Source: Flavobacterium sp. (GTDB taxonomy: Bacteria > Bacteroidota > Bacteroidia > Flavobacteriales > Flavobacteriaceae). From it: 64,000 nt of DNA. The stretch spans positions 124,001-188,000 of the forward strand of contig JAEUTY010000018.1 in assembly GCA_016787805.1 (NCBI GenBank), in the 5' to 3' direction. Every line of letters starts with the position of its first letter. Positions within the stretch are counted from its first letter, which is position 1. A model generated the notes under the pieces. That model was not told where the DNA came from. It saw only the letters and a list, made by a program, of their open reading frames with translations, and ran no database searches. Of this stretch, positions 43,878 through 52,676 are shown in pieces. Position numbers and translations under genes: made by a program.

Positions 43878-45224
43878 ATGAAAAAAAGTATTTTTATAAC
43901 GCTTCTCTTCGGAATGTTCTTCATTTCAACTTCAGTTTGGGCACAAACCGAACCCGAAGATATTGCTATTGATTCAGATCAGTTTCAAGATTATTTTTAT
44001 GAAGCCATCAAGCAAAAAGGCATCGAAAACTACGATAAAGCCATTGAATCATTAGAGAAATGTGTGGCATTGCAACCTGAAAATCCTACACTGTATTTTG
44101 AACTTGGCAAAAATTATTACTATCAAAAAAAATACAAAGACGCCTACGATAATTTTGAAAAAGCCACCAAACTCGACGATAAAAACCGTTGGGCTTGGGT
44201 CGGAATGTACGATGTTTGTTACGATACTCACGATTACAATCAAGCGATTATCATTGTTCAAAAACTCATTGAATTCAAAGAAAGCTACAAAGACGATTTG
44301 ATTTCGTTGTACATGAACACGCAACAATTTGATAAAGCGTTGGTTTTGATCAATGAAATGAATGAAAAATACGGTAAAAACGAGCAACGTGAAATCTACA
44401 AAAGTCAAATTCTACAAGACGCCAAATACCAAGGCGCAGAAAAAGGCAATCTTTTAGATCAAATCAAGAAAAATCCCAAAGAAGAATCGAATTATATTGA
44501 ACTAATTTCAATGTATTCGAAAAGCAATCAGGAAGAAAAAGCACTCGAAGTAGCCAAAATGCTCGAAAAAGAAATCCCAACTTCCGATTGGGCGCAAGTG
44601 AGTTTATTCAAATTTCACCTCAATAATAGCGAAGGTGATAAAGCAGTAATCTCAATGAATAAAGTATTCGCTAGTGATAAAATTGACAAAAAAATCAAAC
44701 ATAGAATCTTAAACGAATTCTTAATTTATACACAAAAAAACCCTCAATATTCCGATGCTTTAGGTAAAGCAATCAGCTATTTTCAAGACGATAAAGAGGT
44801 TCAAGTTGCCAAAGAAATCGGAAAGTTTTATGTCAATAAAAAAGATTGGACCAATGCAACTAAATATTTTGAAATGCATTTGAAAAGCGTTTCCGACGAT
44901 GTTGAAACTGGACTTCTTTTGATGCAATGCTATGTTGAACAAGTCGATTTTAATAAACTAATTACCAAGTCAGACGAGTGGATTCAGATGTTTCCAACCC
45001 AACCTCAGTTTTATTATTTCCAAGGGTTGGGGTATAATCAAACTAAAAATTTCAAAAAAGCCAAAGATATTTTAGAAATGGGAATGGATTATTTGGTGGA
45101 TGATACGGCTACCGAAATTAATTTTAATATTCAATTAGGAGAAGCATACCACGGTTTGGGAGATGAAAAAAAGAAAGAACAATACTTTACAAAAGCCAAT
45201 GAATTACTTAAAAAGAAACGATAA
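43878..45224 (+). CDS. Exported TPR-repeat protein
   Basis: A 448-residue protein with a signal peptide (MKKSIFITLLFGMFFISTSV, cleavage near WAQ) and about ten tetratricopeptide repeats, for example NYDKAIESLEKCVALQPENP, AYDNFEKATKLDDKNRWAWV and NATKYFEMHLKSVSDDVETG. It is periplasmic and probably a scaffold. It is followed by the DUF4292 lipoprotein gene with 1 base between them and then by an EnvC-like gene, so the three likely act in the same envelope process. Confidence 0.87.
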   Translation: MKKSIFITLLFGMFFISTSVWAQTEPEDIAIDSDQFQDYFYEAIKQKGIENYDKAIESLEKCVALQPENPTLYFELGKNYYYQKKYKDAYDNFEKATKLDDKNRWAWVGMYDVCYDTHDYNQAIIIVQKLIEFKESYKDDLISLYMNTQQFDKALVLINEMNEKYGKNEQREIYKSQILQDAKYQGAEKGNLLDQIKKNPKEESNYIELISMYSKSNQEEKALEVAKMLEKEIPTSDWAQVSLFKFHLNNSEGDKAVISMNKVFASDKIDKKIKHRILNEFLIYTQKNPQYSDALGKAISYFQDDKEVQVAKEIGKFYVNKKDWTNATKYFEMHLKSVSDDVETGLLLMQCYVEQVDFNKLITKSDEWIQMFPTQPQFYYFQGLGYNQTKNFKKAKDILEMGMDYLVDDTATEINFNIQLGEAYHGLGDEKKKEQYFTKANELLKKKR

Positions 45225-45225
45225 A

Positions 45226-45996
45226 ATGACTCGACTTTTCAGTTTACTTTTGATGGTTGTTTTACTGGTTTCTTGCAAATCAAAACAGTTGGTAGCTTCA
45301 GCTGATGCAAACGATGAAATCTCGGCGCAGAACATTATCAGTAAATACAACAACAATAATTTCGACTTTTCTACATTATATATCAAAGCGGCAGCCAAAT
45401 ACCAAGACGAAAAACAATCGCAAAACGTAACCGCCGAAATCAAGATAAAGAAAAACGAAAAGATATTGGTTAGTGTTCGTTTTTTGGGAATTACCATGGC
45501 AAAAGCACTAATTACACCAACATCAGTGCAATACTATGAGAAAATCAACGGTAGTTATTTTGAAGGTGATTACATTGCATTGAGCAATTGGTTAGGAACC
45601 GATTTGGATTTCAATAAAGTGCAAAATATGTTGTTGGGAAAAGCATTAGATGATTTGTCAAAATCAAAGTACAAAGCAACAATAGTTGACAAATTATATA
45701 AGTTAGAAGAAGTGGAAAACACCACTACAAAAAAAGATTTTTATTTTGAAGCCGAGCAGTTTTTGGTGCGAAAACAAGAAATAGCACAACCTGATCAAGC
45801 CCGAAAAATAATGGTTTTGTATCCGCAATACCAAAAGCAAAATGAGTTATTTTTGCCATTGTTATTGAATATCGAAGCCAACCAAAACGAGAAGAAAACA
45901 ACTATTGATATCGACTATAAAACGGTAACCTTAAACGAAGAATTTGGTTTTCCTTATTCGGTTCCTGATGGCTACGAACGTATTTATATAAAATAA
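45226..45996 (+). CDS. DUF4292 lipoprotein
   Basis: A 256-residue lipoprotein, MTRLFSLLLMVVLLVSC with Cys at 17. The mature part has FSTLYIKAAAKYQDEKQSQN, VSVRFLGITMAKALITPTSV and EEFGFPYSVPDGYERIYIK, which I recall as DUF4292, a beta-rich LolA/LolB-like fold. The start at 45226 is used because a start at 45163 would overlap the TPR gene by 60 bases. It may handle lipids or lipoproteins between membranes, by fold only. Confidence 0.83.
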   Translation: MTRLFSLLLMVVLLVSCKSKQLVASADANDEISAQNIISKYNNNNFDFSTLYIKAAAKYQDEKQSQNVTAEIKIKKNEKILVSVRFLGITMAKALITPTSVQYYEKINGSYFEGDYIALSNWLGTDLDFNKVQNMLLGKALDDLSKSKYKATIVDKLYKLEEVENTTTKKDFYFEAEQFLVRKQEIAQPDQARKIMVLYPQYQKQNELFLPLLLNIEANQNEKKTTIDIDYKTVTLNEEFGFPYSVPDGYERIYIK

Positions 45997-46001
45997 AACT
46001 T

Positions 46002-47255
46002 ATGGTAAAATACATTTATACACTTCTTTTACTTTGCGTAACGACGCTTACTTTTGCACAACCTAATCAAGAGGAATTAGAGCAAAAAAAGCAAAAATTA
46101 TTAAAAGAAATTCAAGAAAAAGAAGCTCAACTACAGTCGGTTCGTTCGAAAGAAAAATCGGTGGCTAAATTATTACAAATTCAAAAAGAAAAAATCGGCT
46201 TAAAAGAAAGCCTTATCAATACTACCGAAAAACAAACAAAAGTTCTCAGTAACAATATTTACCTAAACCAACGTGAGGTTAATAAACTCAATAAAGAGTT
46301 GAAAGAACTCAAAGAAGACTACGCAACCATGATAGTAAAATCATACAAAAGCCGTTCGACCCACAGTAGAGCGATGTTTTTGTTGTCTTCTGAAAACTTT
46401 TCTCAAGCGTACAAGCGTTTTCAGTACATGAAGCAATACAACAGCTACCGAAAAATGCAAGGTGAAGAAATTAAACGCAAAACAACTGAGTTAAAAGATT
46501 ATAATGCAAAATTAAGCGGCCAAAAAACAGAAAAAGAGCTTTTGTTAGCCGAGCAAGAAAAACAAAAACAAGAATTGGTAAAAGAGAAATTAGATCAGGA
46601 AAAAATAGCCAATAGCTTGAAAAAAGACAAAAAACAAATTGCTGCCGAAATCAAGAAAAAGCAACAAGAGGCGAAGAAAATCGATGCACAAATCCAAAAG
46701 TTGATTCGAGATGCTATTGCTGAAGCCAACAAAAAAGCAGCTGCTGCCAAAGCCAAAGCCAATCCTAAAACCACAACGGCCGCCGAAACAAAAGCAATTG
46801 AAAGTTCAACAAAAATTGTTTTAACGCCTGAAGGTCAAATCATTTCTAATAACTTTAAAGCCAACAAAGGAAGATTGCCTTGGCCAGTTGAAAAAGGCGC
46901 TATTACATTGGGCTATGGAAATCAAACGCATCCAGTTTACAAATCGTTGGTTATTCACAACAGTGGAATCGAAATTACAACTGAAAGTGGCGCCAACGCA
47001 AGAGCAGTTTTCGCTGGTGAAGTGACTAAAGTAATCGTAATTTCACCTTTAAATAAAGCCGTTTGTGTACAACACGGAGATTATTTCACTGTATATCAAA
47101 ACTTAAGTTCGGTAAATGTTAGCGCTGGTGATAAAGTAACCGCTAAGCAAGCTCTAGGAAAAATCAGAACCAATGCAGAAGGAAAAACAGTGCTAAAGTT
47201 TATGGTTTCTCAAAATACAACATACGCCAATCCGCAACAATGGATTAGTCAATAA
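46002..47255 (+). CDS. EnvC-like murein hydrolase activator with degenerate LytM domain
   Basis: A 417-residue exported protein: signal peptide 1-19 (VKYIYTLLLLCVTTLTFAQ), two long coiled-coil helices (about 24-115 and 150-265) with a Lys/Ala-rich hinge, and a C-terminal M23/LytM domain from about 295. The zinc ligands of active LytM enzymes are not kept: the H-x(n)-D site reads IHNSGIEI, the HxH site reads VYQNL, and the final His position reads LKFMV. Like EnvC, it is therefore probably a non-catalytic activator of amidases in cell separation. It follows DUF4292 by 5 bases. Confidence 0.9.
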   Translation: MVKYIYTLLLLCVTTLTFAQPNQEELEQKKQKLLKEIQEKEAQLQSVRSKEKSVAKLLQIQKEKIGLKESLINTTEKQTKVLSNNIYLNQREVNKLNKELKELKEDYATMIVKSYKSRSTHSRAMFLLSSENFSQAYKRFQYMKQYNSYRKMQGEEIKRKTTELKDYNAKLSGQKTEKELLLAEQEKQKQELVKEKLDQEKIANSLKKDKKQIAAEIKKKQQEAKKIDAQIQKLIRDAIAEANKKAAAAKAKANPKTTTAAETKAIESSTKIVLTPEGQIISNNFKANKGRLPWPVEKGAITLGYGNQTHPVYKSLVIHNSGIEITTESGANARAVFAGEVTKVIVISPLNKAVCVQHGDYFTVYQNLSSVNVSAGDKVTAKQALGKIRTNAEGKTVLKFMVSQNTTYANPQQWISQ

Positions 47256-47258
47256 AAC

Positions 47259-47288
47259 AAAAACTCCGATGTTCAATCGGAGTTTTTT
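47259..47288. terminator. Bidirectional terminator
   Basis: AAACTCCGAT pairs with ATCGGAGTTT around a 5-base loop, with Ts on both strands. It separates the EnvC-like gene from the convergent thioesterase gene. Confidence 0.85.
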
Positions 47289-47289
47289 A

Positions 47290-47799
47290 TTACATAAATA
47301 AGGCTTTCAATTCGGTGGCGTCGTGCGGATTCATTTTTCCGGCCAAAACCAAACTCAGTTGTTTGCGTCGTAAAGCGGCATCAAAACGCGATTTCTCTTC
47401 ATCAGTAACTGGAATTAACTCGGGCACCGGAACAGGATTTCCCGAATCGTCTACCGCAACAAAAGTATAAATCGCTTCGTTGGCTTTCGAACGAATTCCA
47501 CTTTCTCTATCTTCAATCCACACATCCAAAAAGATTTCCATGGATGAGGTAAATGCTCTCGAAATTTTGGCTTCGATAGTTACCACACTTCCCAACGAAA
47601 TCGAACGATTAAAAGCCACGTGATTCACGCTAGCCGTAACTACAATTCTACGAGAATGTCGTCGGGCCGCAATACTCGCCGCACGATCCATACGCGCCAA
47701 TAACTCACCACCAAATAAGTTGTTTAATGGATTGGTTTCGCTTGGCAATACTAAATCGGTTAAAATGGTTAATGAATCAGAAGGATGTTTTGGAATCAT
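47290..47799 (-). CDS. Acyl-CoA thioesterase, YciA-like hotdog family
   Basis: A 169-residue hotdog-fold thioesterase. The N-terminal half has NPLNNLFGGELLARMDRAAS with the conserved Asn/Asp pattern, then SVNHVAFNRSISLGSVVTIE. It hydrolyses acyl-CoA esters in the cytoplasm; chain-length preference is unknown. It has its own promoter at 47814-47821. Confidence 0.92.
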   Translation of the reverse strand: MIPKHPSDSLTILTDLVLPSETNPLNNLFGGELLARMDRAASIAARRHSRRIVVTASVNHVAFNRSISLGSVVTIEAKISRAFTSSMEIFLDVWIEDRESGIRSKANEAIYTFVAVDDSGNPVPVPELIPVTDEEKSRFDAALRRKQLSLVLAGKMNPHDATELKALFM

Positions 47800-47813
47800 A
47801 GTTTATTTTTTTG

Positions 47814-47821
47814 CAAAGGTA
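47814..47821 (-). promoter_or_regulatory. Promoter -7 element for the thioesterase gene
   Basis: The minus strand reads TACCTTTG, an exact TAnnTTTG match, 14 bases before the ATG at 47799. Confidence 0.6.
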
Positions 47822-47856
47822 AGAATAGACGTGAGTTAATGCTAAAAATATAGTCC

Positions 47857-47884
47857 AAAAAAAAAATCCCGAAAAAATCGGGAC
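47857..47884 (-). terminator. Terminator of the HU-SPOR gene
   Basis: On the minus strand TCCCGA pairs with TCGGGA around a 5-base T loop, followed by about ten Ts. Confidence 0.85.
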
Positions 47885-47891
47885 TTTATTT

Positions 47892-48845
47892 TTATTTAAT
47901 CATAATCCATGCTTCGGGATTGTGCGTGCTTTGAATAGTAACTAAGGCATTTTGCGCTTCTGCCTGACTCGAATAACTGCCATATACAATCGGAACAGCT
48001 CCATATTTATTAGGCGCTAAACGGCGTGGTTTGTAACCCAATTGTTGTAAATCAGCAAACATTTTATTAGCAAAAAATTGTTTTTGGTAAACGCCAGCCA
48101 CAATGTGATATGATTTTGCAACGCTAACATTTTCAGTTCCGTTTACAGCTAATGTTACGTTAGGTAAAGGATTTTCAATAAAAAACGTCGCCTCTTGTAT
48201 TTTTTGATTTACTTGTTGCTGTACTTTGGTTTGCACCAACAACGTTTCTTCTTGAACGCGTTTTTGATAATAATCATTCCCTAAAAAACCACCAGTGGTC
48301 AATAAACCAGCTCCTAAAACAAACATCGCGGCGTATTTTAAAACAGCGTAATTATTTCTTTTTTCAGGAGTGAAAGCAATAGGCGCTTTTTCTTCTAATT
48401 GCTCTACTTCTTGTTGGTACACTTCACGTTTTACAGCTGGTGAAACATACGAAGTTAAACCAAAAGATTCAGGTAAATAGTTCAGTTGATTACTTGGTGT
48501 AAAAACCAAATTATTTTCAGAGTTGAAAAACAATTCGCCAATGTTGTGCAACGAAATGCCTCCATAAATTTGAAGGTTGTTTTTCCAAGCGGCAACTTCA
48601 TTTAAGATGGTATTTACCGCAACTTCAAACGAAATCTTCTCGGTTTGTGCAATATGATTGGCCAATAAACCATCGTTGTTTTTGATGTTGGAATTGAACG
48701 AAACCACTTTTTTCGGCGGAAAAAAGGTATGCGTTCCTTCGTGTAATTGTGCTGATTGTGTGTCGGTTAAAAACGCGCCAAAACCAGGTACAGTCACACA
48801 TTGGTAACGATACAATAATTGCGAAATATGGTGTTCAATCTTCAT
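47892..48845 (-). CDS. HU-like domain, membrane helix and SPOR domain protein
   Basis: A 317-residue protein in three parts. Residues 1-118 form an HU-CCDC81-like domain (KIEHHISQLLYRYQCVTVPG, NDGLLANHIAQTEKISFEVA), predicted to be cytoplasmic. A membrane helix is at about 168-188 (LKYAAMFVLGAGLLTTGGFL), followed by a Gln/Glu-rich coiled coil and a C-terminal SPOR domain (244-317, SYHIVAGVYQKQFFANKMFA ... VYGSYSSQAEAQNALVTIQS). SPOR domains bind peptidoglycan with denuded glycans at division sites, so this protein could join a DNA- or protein-binding domain to septal murein. The start is 48845; an upstream in-frame ATG at 48863 lies before the -7 element. Confidence 0.88.
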   Translation of the reverse strand: MKIEHHISQLLYRYQCVTVPGFGAFLTDTQSAQLHEGTHTFFPPKKVVSFNSNIKNNDGLLANHIAQTEKISFEVAVNTILNEVAAWKNNLQIYGGISLHNIGELFFNSENNLVFTPSNQLNYLPESFGLTSYVSPAVKREVYQQEVEQLEEKAPIAFTPEKRNNYAVLKYAAMFVLGAGLLTTGGFLGNDYYQKRVQEETLLVQTKVQQQVNQKIQEATFFIENPLPNVTLAVNGTENVSVAKSYHIVAGVYQKQFFANKMFADLQQLGYKPRRLAPNKYGAVPIVYGSYSSQAEAQNALVTIQSTHNPEAWIMIK

Positions 48846-48850
48846 ACGAG

Positions 48851-48858
48851 CAAATTTA
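48851..48858 (-). promoter_or_regulatory. Possible promoter -7 element abutting the HU-SPOR start
   Basis: The minus strand reads TAAATTTG, an exact TAnnTTTG match, ending 5 bases before the ATG at 48845. If used, the mRNA would be leaderless or nearly so. Confidence 0.4.
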
Positions 48859-48947
48859 GTCAAACAAGGGCAAAACTAAAATTTTATTCACAAAAATTAT
48901 TAACAATTCGGAAAAAGTGACTATTTTAGTTTTCTATTATTTTTTCA

Positions 48948-50054
48948 ATGACCGATACAGAATTAGTACACGCACTTGCCTTAGTTAAGGCCGATGGAGT
49001 AGGCGATATTATAGCCAAAAAACTCATCAACCATTGTGGTTCAGCCGAAAATGTCTTCACGGCAAAACCTTCTTTTTTGAAACGAATTGATGGCGTTGGC
49101 GAAGTTTTAATCAAAAATCTCAAAAGCAAAACCATCTTCCAAAAAGCAACTTCCGAATTTCAATTTATCAAAGAAAATAACATCAATGTAGTTTATTTTC
49201 TGGAAGAGGATTATCCCGAACGACTCAAACATTGCATTGATGGCCCGATTTTGTTGTTTGCCACTGGAAATATCAATTGGAATACGCGCAAAGTCATTAG
49301 CATCGTTGGAACAAGACAAATAACATCGTATGGAGCCGAATTTTGCAAAAAATTAATCGAAGATTTAGCGCCGTTGAACCCGATTATTGTAAGTGGATTT
49401 GCTTATGGTGTTGATATTGTAGCACACCAAGCAGCCATGGATTTTGGTTTGCAAACTATTGGTGTATTAGCCCACGGAATGAATCAAGTGTATCCTAAAA
49501 CACACAAAAAGTACATCGTCAAAATGGAAAAAAACGGCGGATTTTTAACCGAATTTTGGAGTACATCCAACCCTGAAAAAGAGAATTTTGTCAAACGCAA
49601 TCGTATCGTGGCTGGTATTTCTGAAGCCACAATTGTAATCGAAAGCGCAGATAAAGGAGGTTCACTAATCACAGCAACAATGGCCAACGACTACAATCGG
49701 GATGTTTTTGCGGTTCCAGGAAGAGTTAGTGATAAACTAAGTCAAGGTTGTAATAATTTGATCAAAACCCAACGCGCGCATTTATTGACTTCAGCGGCCG
49801 ATTTAATTTACATTTTGAATTGGGAATTGGAAACCAAAGCGACAACGCCACCTGTTCAAAAACAATTGTTTGTTACTTTGGATTACGAAGAAGAAAAAAT
49901 TTACAATTACCTTCAAAAAAACGGCAAGCAATTACTGGATATCATTGCATTAGAATGCGATTTTCCAGTTTATAAATTATCTTCCATTTTGTTGAATATG
50001 GAACTCAAAGGCGTGATTCGGCCGTTGCCTGGGAAGTGGTTTGAAGCGATTTGA
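48948..50054 (+). CDS. dprA: DNA-processing protein DprA
   Basis: A 368-residue DprA/Smf protein. DprA binds incoming single-stranded DNA and loads RecA in natural transformation. The N-terminal HhH-like region (LALVKADGVGDIIAKKLINH) is followed by the Rossmann core (SIVGTRQITSYGAEFCKKLI, VSGFAYGVDIVAHQAAM, GVLAHGMNQVYPKTHKKYI, FVKRNRIVAGISEATIVIES, FAVPGRVSDKLSQGCNNLI) and a C-terminal winged helix ending LELKGVIRPLPGKWFEAI-like. Divergent from the HU-SPOR gene. Its presence alone does not prove competence. Confidence 0.96.
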   Translation: MTDTELVHALALVKADGVGDIIAKKLINHCGSAENVFTAKPSFLKRIDGVGEVLIKNLKSKTIFQKATSEFQFIKENNINVVYFLEEDYPERLKHCIDGPILLFATGNINWNTRKVISIVGTRQITSYGAEFCKKLIEDLAPLNPIIVSGFAYGVDIVAHQAAMDFGLQTIGVLAHGMNQVYPKTHKKYIVKMEKNGGFLTEFWSTSNPEKENFVKRNRIVAGISEATIVIESADKGGSLITATMANDYNRDVFAVPGRVSDKLSQGCNNLIKTQRAHLLTSAADLIYILNWELETKATTPPVQKQLFVTLDYEEEKIYNYLQKNGKQLLDIIALECDFPVYKLSSILLNMELKGVIRPLPGKWFEAI

Positions 50055-50097
50055 GTTTTTTTGAAAGACATGTGTTTTTCACTTTTTTTGAATGATA

Positions 50098-50128
50098 ATA
50101 GCCAAATGTCTATAAAAAGTTATTTTTG
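50098..50128 (+). promoter_or_regulatory. Promoter for the membrane-anchored hypothetical gene
   Basis: TTG at 50098-50100, 20-base spacer and TATTTTTG at 50121-50128 (exact TAnnTTTG), 18 bases before the ATG at 50147. One of the most complete promoters in the window. Confidence 0.75.
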
Positions 50129-50146
50129 TTTTTCAATACTTTTACA

Positions 50147-51589
50147 ATGAACATCTTTTCGCTATTTGAGGCTCTTCCATTCGATAAATCAGCGTTTCAT
50201 AGTTTACCCAACGATGTGATTCTGCATTTTGAAAAAGAAATTCTAGAAAAAAACGCGCACAACATTGATGCGAAGTTGGCCAACGATCTGCTTTTGGCAA
50301 TAAAAAATTATTCCAACGAGTTTTTGTTTGTCATCAATACGCGCGATTGGTACAATTACTTTGCACAAACCAATTACAGTCGCAACGAATTTCCGTTTCA
50401 ATACGTTTCAACAACCAACGAGGAAAAGATGCGCGACTTTGTGGCTGTATTTTTGGAACCTTCTTTAACGTTATTTTCTACACAAAACATTGAACAAAAT
50501 CAATTTGAAGAACTAGCAAAACTACTTGAAAACAAATCGTTCATTCCAGAAAAAGTCCTTACAAATTGGAATATTCAAGCCATTGACAAAATGGATTTTG
50601 CTTTAGCCAGAATACACGAGACGGTGAATCAATCGGCCGACATTGGTTACATTAAAAACCGCTCTTTTTACGACTTTTTATCGCATTTTAAGAGTATCGA
50701 ATTGGATGAAAAAGTACGTTTGCTTTCCTTCAAAATGGATAAGATTTACAAGAGAAATAGTCGATTGGCTTTGGCACACGAAACTTTATTTGCTATATCT
50801 TACTACCAATCGTTTGAAGAAGATTTAAAGAGTGAATTGCTACAACACCGAAGTAAGGTGGAATACAAAAAAGCCAATTCTTCATCATCAAGTATTGAAT
50901 TGCGTAAGATACTTTCGGTTGCTCTCGGAATTATTGCGCTCTTAGGTGTGACTGTTTTTTTATACAAAATAACCAGAAACTCAAATCCTTCAGTAAGCAA
51001 CCAATCATCAGTAGAAAACAATTCTACTGAACCCGTACTTGATCGTTATTATACTAGTATGAAACCCAAAGTGGATAGTTTGAATCGCTATTTGACAGCT
51101 TATGATACAAGCAGTTGTTTGAATTTGCATTATCTAGATAATTTAAAAACAGGCGACAATCCATTTAAATTTTTATATAACAATGGTTCGTATTCTAAAA
51201 TAGCAACTGGCATAACGATTTACAATCAGTCGGAGTATGACGTGGTTTTGTTTGAAAAAGCTATTCTTTTTGATTCGATTAAAATGCCACAACAAGCTGT
51301 TTTTATTCGGTCAAAACAATCACTTGAACTCACCATTTTGGGCGATCCATCTAGTAGAGTTTTTAGTTTTTATGTTGGAAAAAATTTAGCCACTTTTCAT
51401 GCCGAAAACGAATTGCCAATTGTTGTTGAAAATTCGGTTGAAGAACCTCGATTTAAAGAATTAGCCTCCAATGCTAAATCACTTCTTTCGAAAGATTACT
51501 ATTTAGCCAACGATTTATTCATAAGAAGTGAAAACGGAACAATTGTATTGGATTCTAAAAACTTAATAGAATTTACAATTCCAAACTAA
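50147..51589 (+). CDS. Hypothetical protein with a single central membrane helix
   Basis: Not recognised. The 480-residue protein has a helical N-terminal half (1-245, no signal peptide, presumably cytoplasmic), a Ser-rich junction, one membrane helix (about 253-275, ILSVALGIIALLGVTVFLYK), an Asn/Ser linker, and a beta-rich C-terminal half (about 295-480) that would be periplasmic. This is the layout of a transmembrane signalling or tethering protein, but no known sensor, kinase or anti-sigma motif is visible. Own promoter at 50098-50128. The start at 50126 (TTG) is rejected because it lies inside the -7 element. Convergent with trpS. Confidence 0.75.
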   Translation: MNIFSLFEALPFDKSAFHSLPNDVILHFEKEILEKNAHNIDAKLANDLLLAIKNYSNEFLFVINTRDWYNYFAQTNYSRNEFPFQYVSTTNEEKMRDFVAVFLEPSLTLFSTQNIEQNQFEELAKLLENKSFIPEKVLTNWNIQAIDKMDFALARIHETVNQSADIGYIKNRSFYDFLSHFKSIELDEKVRLLSFKMDKIYKRNSRLALAHETLFAISYYQSFEEDLKSELLQHRSKVEYKKANSSSSSIELRKILSVALGIIALLGVTVFLYKITRNSNPSVSNQSSVENNSTEPVLDRYYTSMKPKVDSLNRYLTAYDTSSCLNLHYLDNLKTGDNPFKFLYNNGSYSKIATGITIYNQSEYDVVLFEKAILFDSIKMPQQAVFIRSKQSLELTILGDPSSRVFSFYVGKNLATFHAENELPIVVENSVEEPRFKELASNAKSLLSKDYYLANDLFIRSENGTIVLDSKNLIEFTIPN

Positions 51590-51611
51590 TTATCATTTGA
51601 ATAAAAAAGTG

Positions 51612-52583
51612 TTATTCAAATCCTAGTTTTTCTCTCACTCTTTTCAAAACACCATCAGCTACGTTTGCGGCTTTTTCAGCACCTTGTTTTAATAAAGTTT
51701 CTACTTCGTTTAGATTACTCATGTAGTAATTGTACTTTTCGCGTTCGGTTTTGAATTTTTCGGAAATCAATTCAAAAAGCGCTTGTTTGGCGTGACCATA
51801 ACCGTAATTTCCGCCTAAATAATTTGCACGCATTTCAGCAATTTGAGTTTCGTTTGCAACCAATTGATAAATGGCAAATATTTTACACGTATCTGGATTT
51901 TTAGGTTCTTCGAGTGGTGTACTGTCGCTTTCAATACTCATAATTTGCTTGCGCAACGCTTTGTCATCCAAGAAAATATTGATGATATTGCCACGCGATT
52001 TACTCATTTTTTGACCATCAGTTCCAGGAATGTACATGGTTTCTTCTTGCACTTTGGCTTCGGGAATCACAAACGTTTCGCCCATTTGATGGTTGAAACG
52101 TGAAGCCACATCACGCGTAATTTCGATGTGTTGCAATTGGTCTTTTCCAACCGGAACAAACTCGGCATCGTACAACAAGATATCAGCAGCCATCAGCATT
52201 GGATAGGTAAATAAACCCGCATTTACATCTTCCAAACGATCGGCTTTGTCTTTGAACGAATGGGCCAATGTAAGGCGTTGGTACGGAAAAAAACAGCTCA
52301 AATACCACGACAATTCGGCGGTTTGCGGCACATCACTTTGACGGTAAAAAATTACTTTATTGACATCCAAACCACAAGCCAACCAAACGGCCGCTGTGCT
52401 GTACGTGTTGCCTCTAAGTTCGTCGCCATTTTTAATTTGTGTAATCGAATGCAAATCGGCGATAAACAAAAACGATTCGTTGCCTGATTGTTCCGAAAGT
52501 TGAATCGCAGGCAAAATAGCGCCTAGTAAATTTCCTAAATGTGGTGTTCCTGTGCTTTGAATTCCGGTGAGTATTTTGGCCAT
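51612..52583 (-). CDS. trpS: Tryptophanyl-tRNA synthetase
   Basis: A 323-residue class I synthetase charging tRNA-Trp. The HIGH-type motif is GTPHLGNLLGAI (about 12-23), the Trp-binding GKDQLQHIEITRDVASRFN follows, and the KMSKS loop is GQKMSKSRGNIINIFLD. Normal length for the bacterial enzyme. It has its own promoter at 52607-52614. Confidence 0.97.
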   Translation of the reverse strand: MAKILTGIQSTGTPHLGNLLGAILPAIQLSEQSGNESFLFIADLHSITQIKNGDELRGNTYSTAAVWLACGLDVNKVIFYRQSDVPQTAELSWYLSCFFPYQRLTLAHSFKDKADRLEDVNAGLFTYPMLMAADILLYDAEFVPVGKDQLQHIEITRDVASRFNHQMGETFVIPEAKVQEETMYIPGTDGQKMSKSRGNIINIFLDDKALRKQIMSIESDSTPLEEPKNPDTCKIFAIYQLVANETQIAEMRANYLGGNYGYGHAKQALFELISEKFKTEREKYNYYMSNLNEVETLLKQGAEKAANVADGVLKRVREKLGFE

Positions 52584-52606
52584 AAGATGCTGATTTAATG
52601 CAGTAG

Positions 52607-52614
52607 CAAAACTA
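52607..52614 (-). promoter_or_regulatory. Promoter -7 element for trpS
   Basis: The minus strand reads TAGTTTTG, an exact TAnnTTTG match, 23 bases upstream of the trpS ATG. Confidence 0.5.
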
Positions 52615-52663
52615 ATATTTCGGCAAAGTTAAAGCTTTGTATCAAAAATTCCGCACGATTGTT

Positions 52664-52671
52664 TATTTTTG
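52664..52671 (+). promoter_or_regulatory. Promoter -7 element abutting the acyltransferase start
   Basis: TATTTTTG, an exact TAnnTTTG match, ends 5 bases before the ATG at 52677. A TTG lies at 52637-52639, but the 24-base spacing is slightly long. If used, the transcript would be leaderless or nearly so. Confidence 0.55.
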
Positions 52672-52676
52672 ACGCT

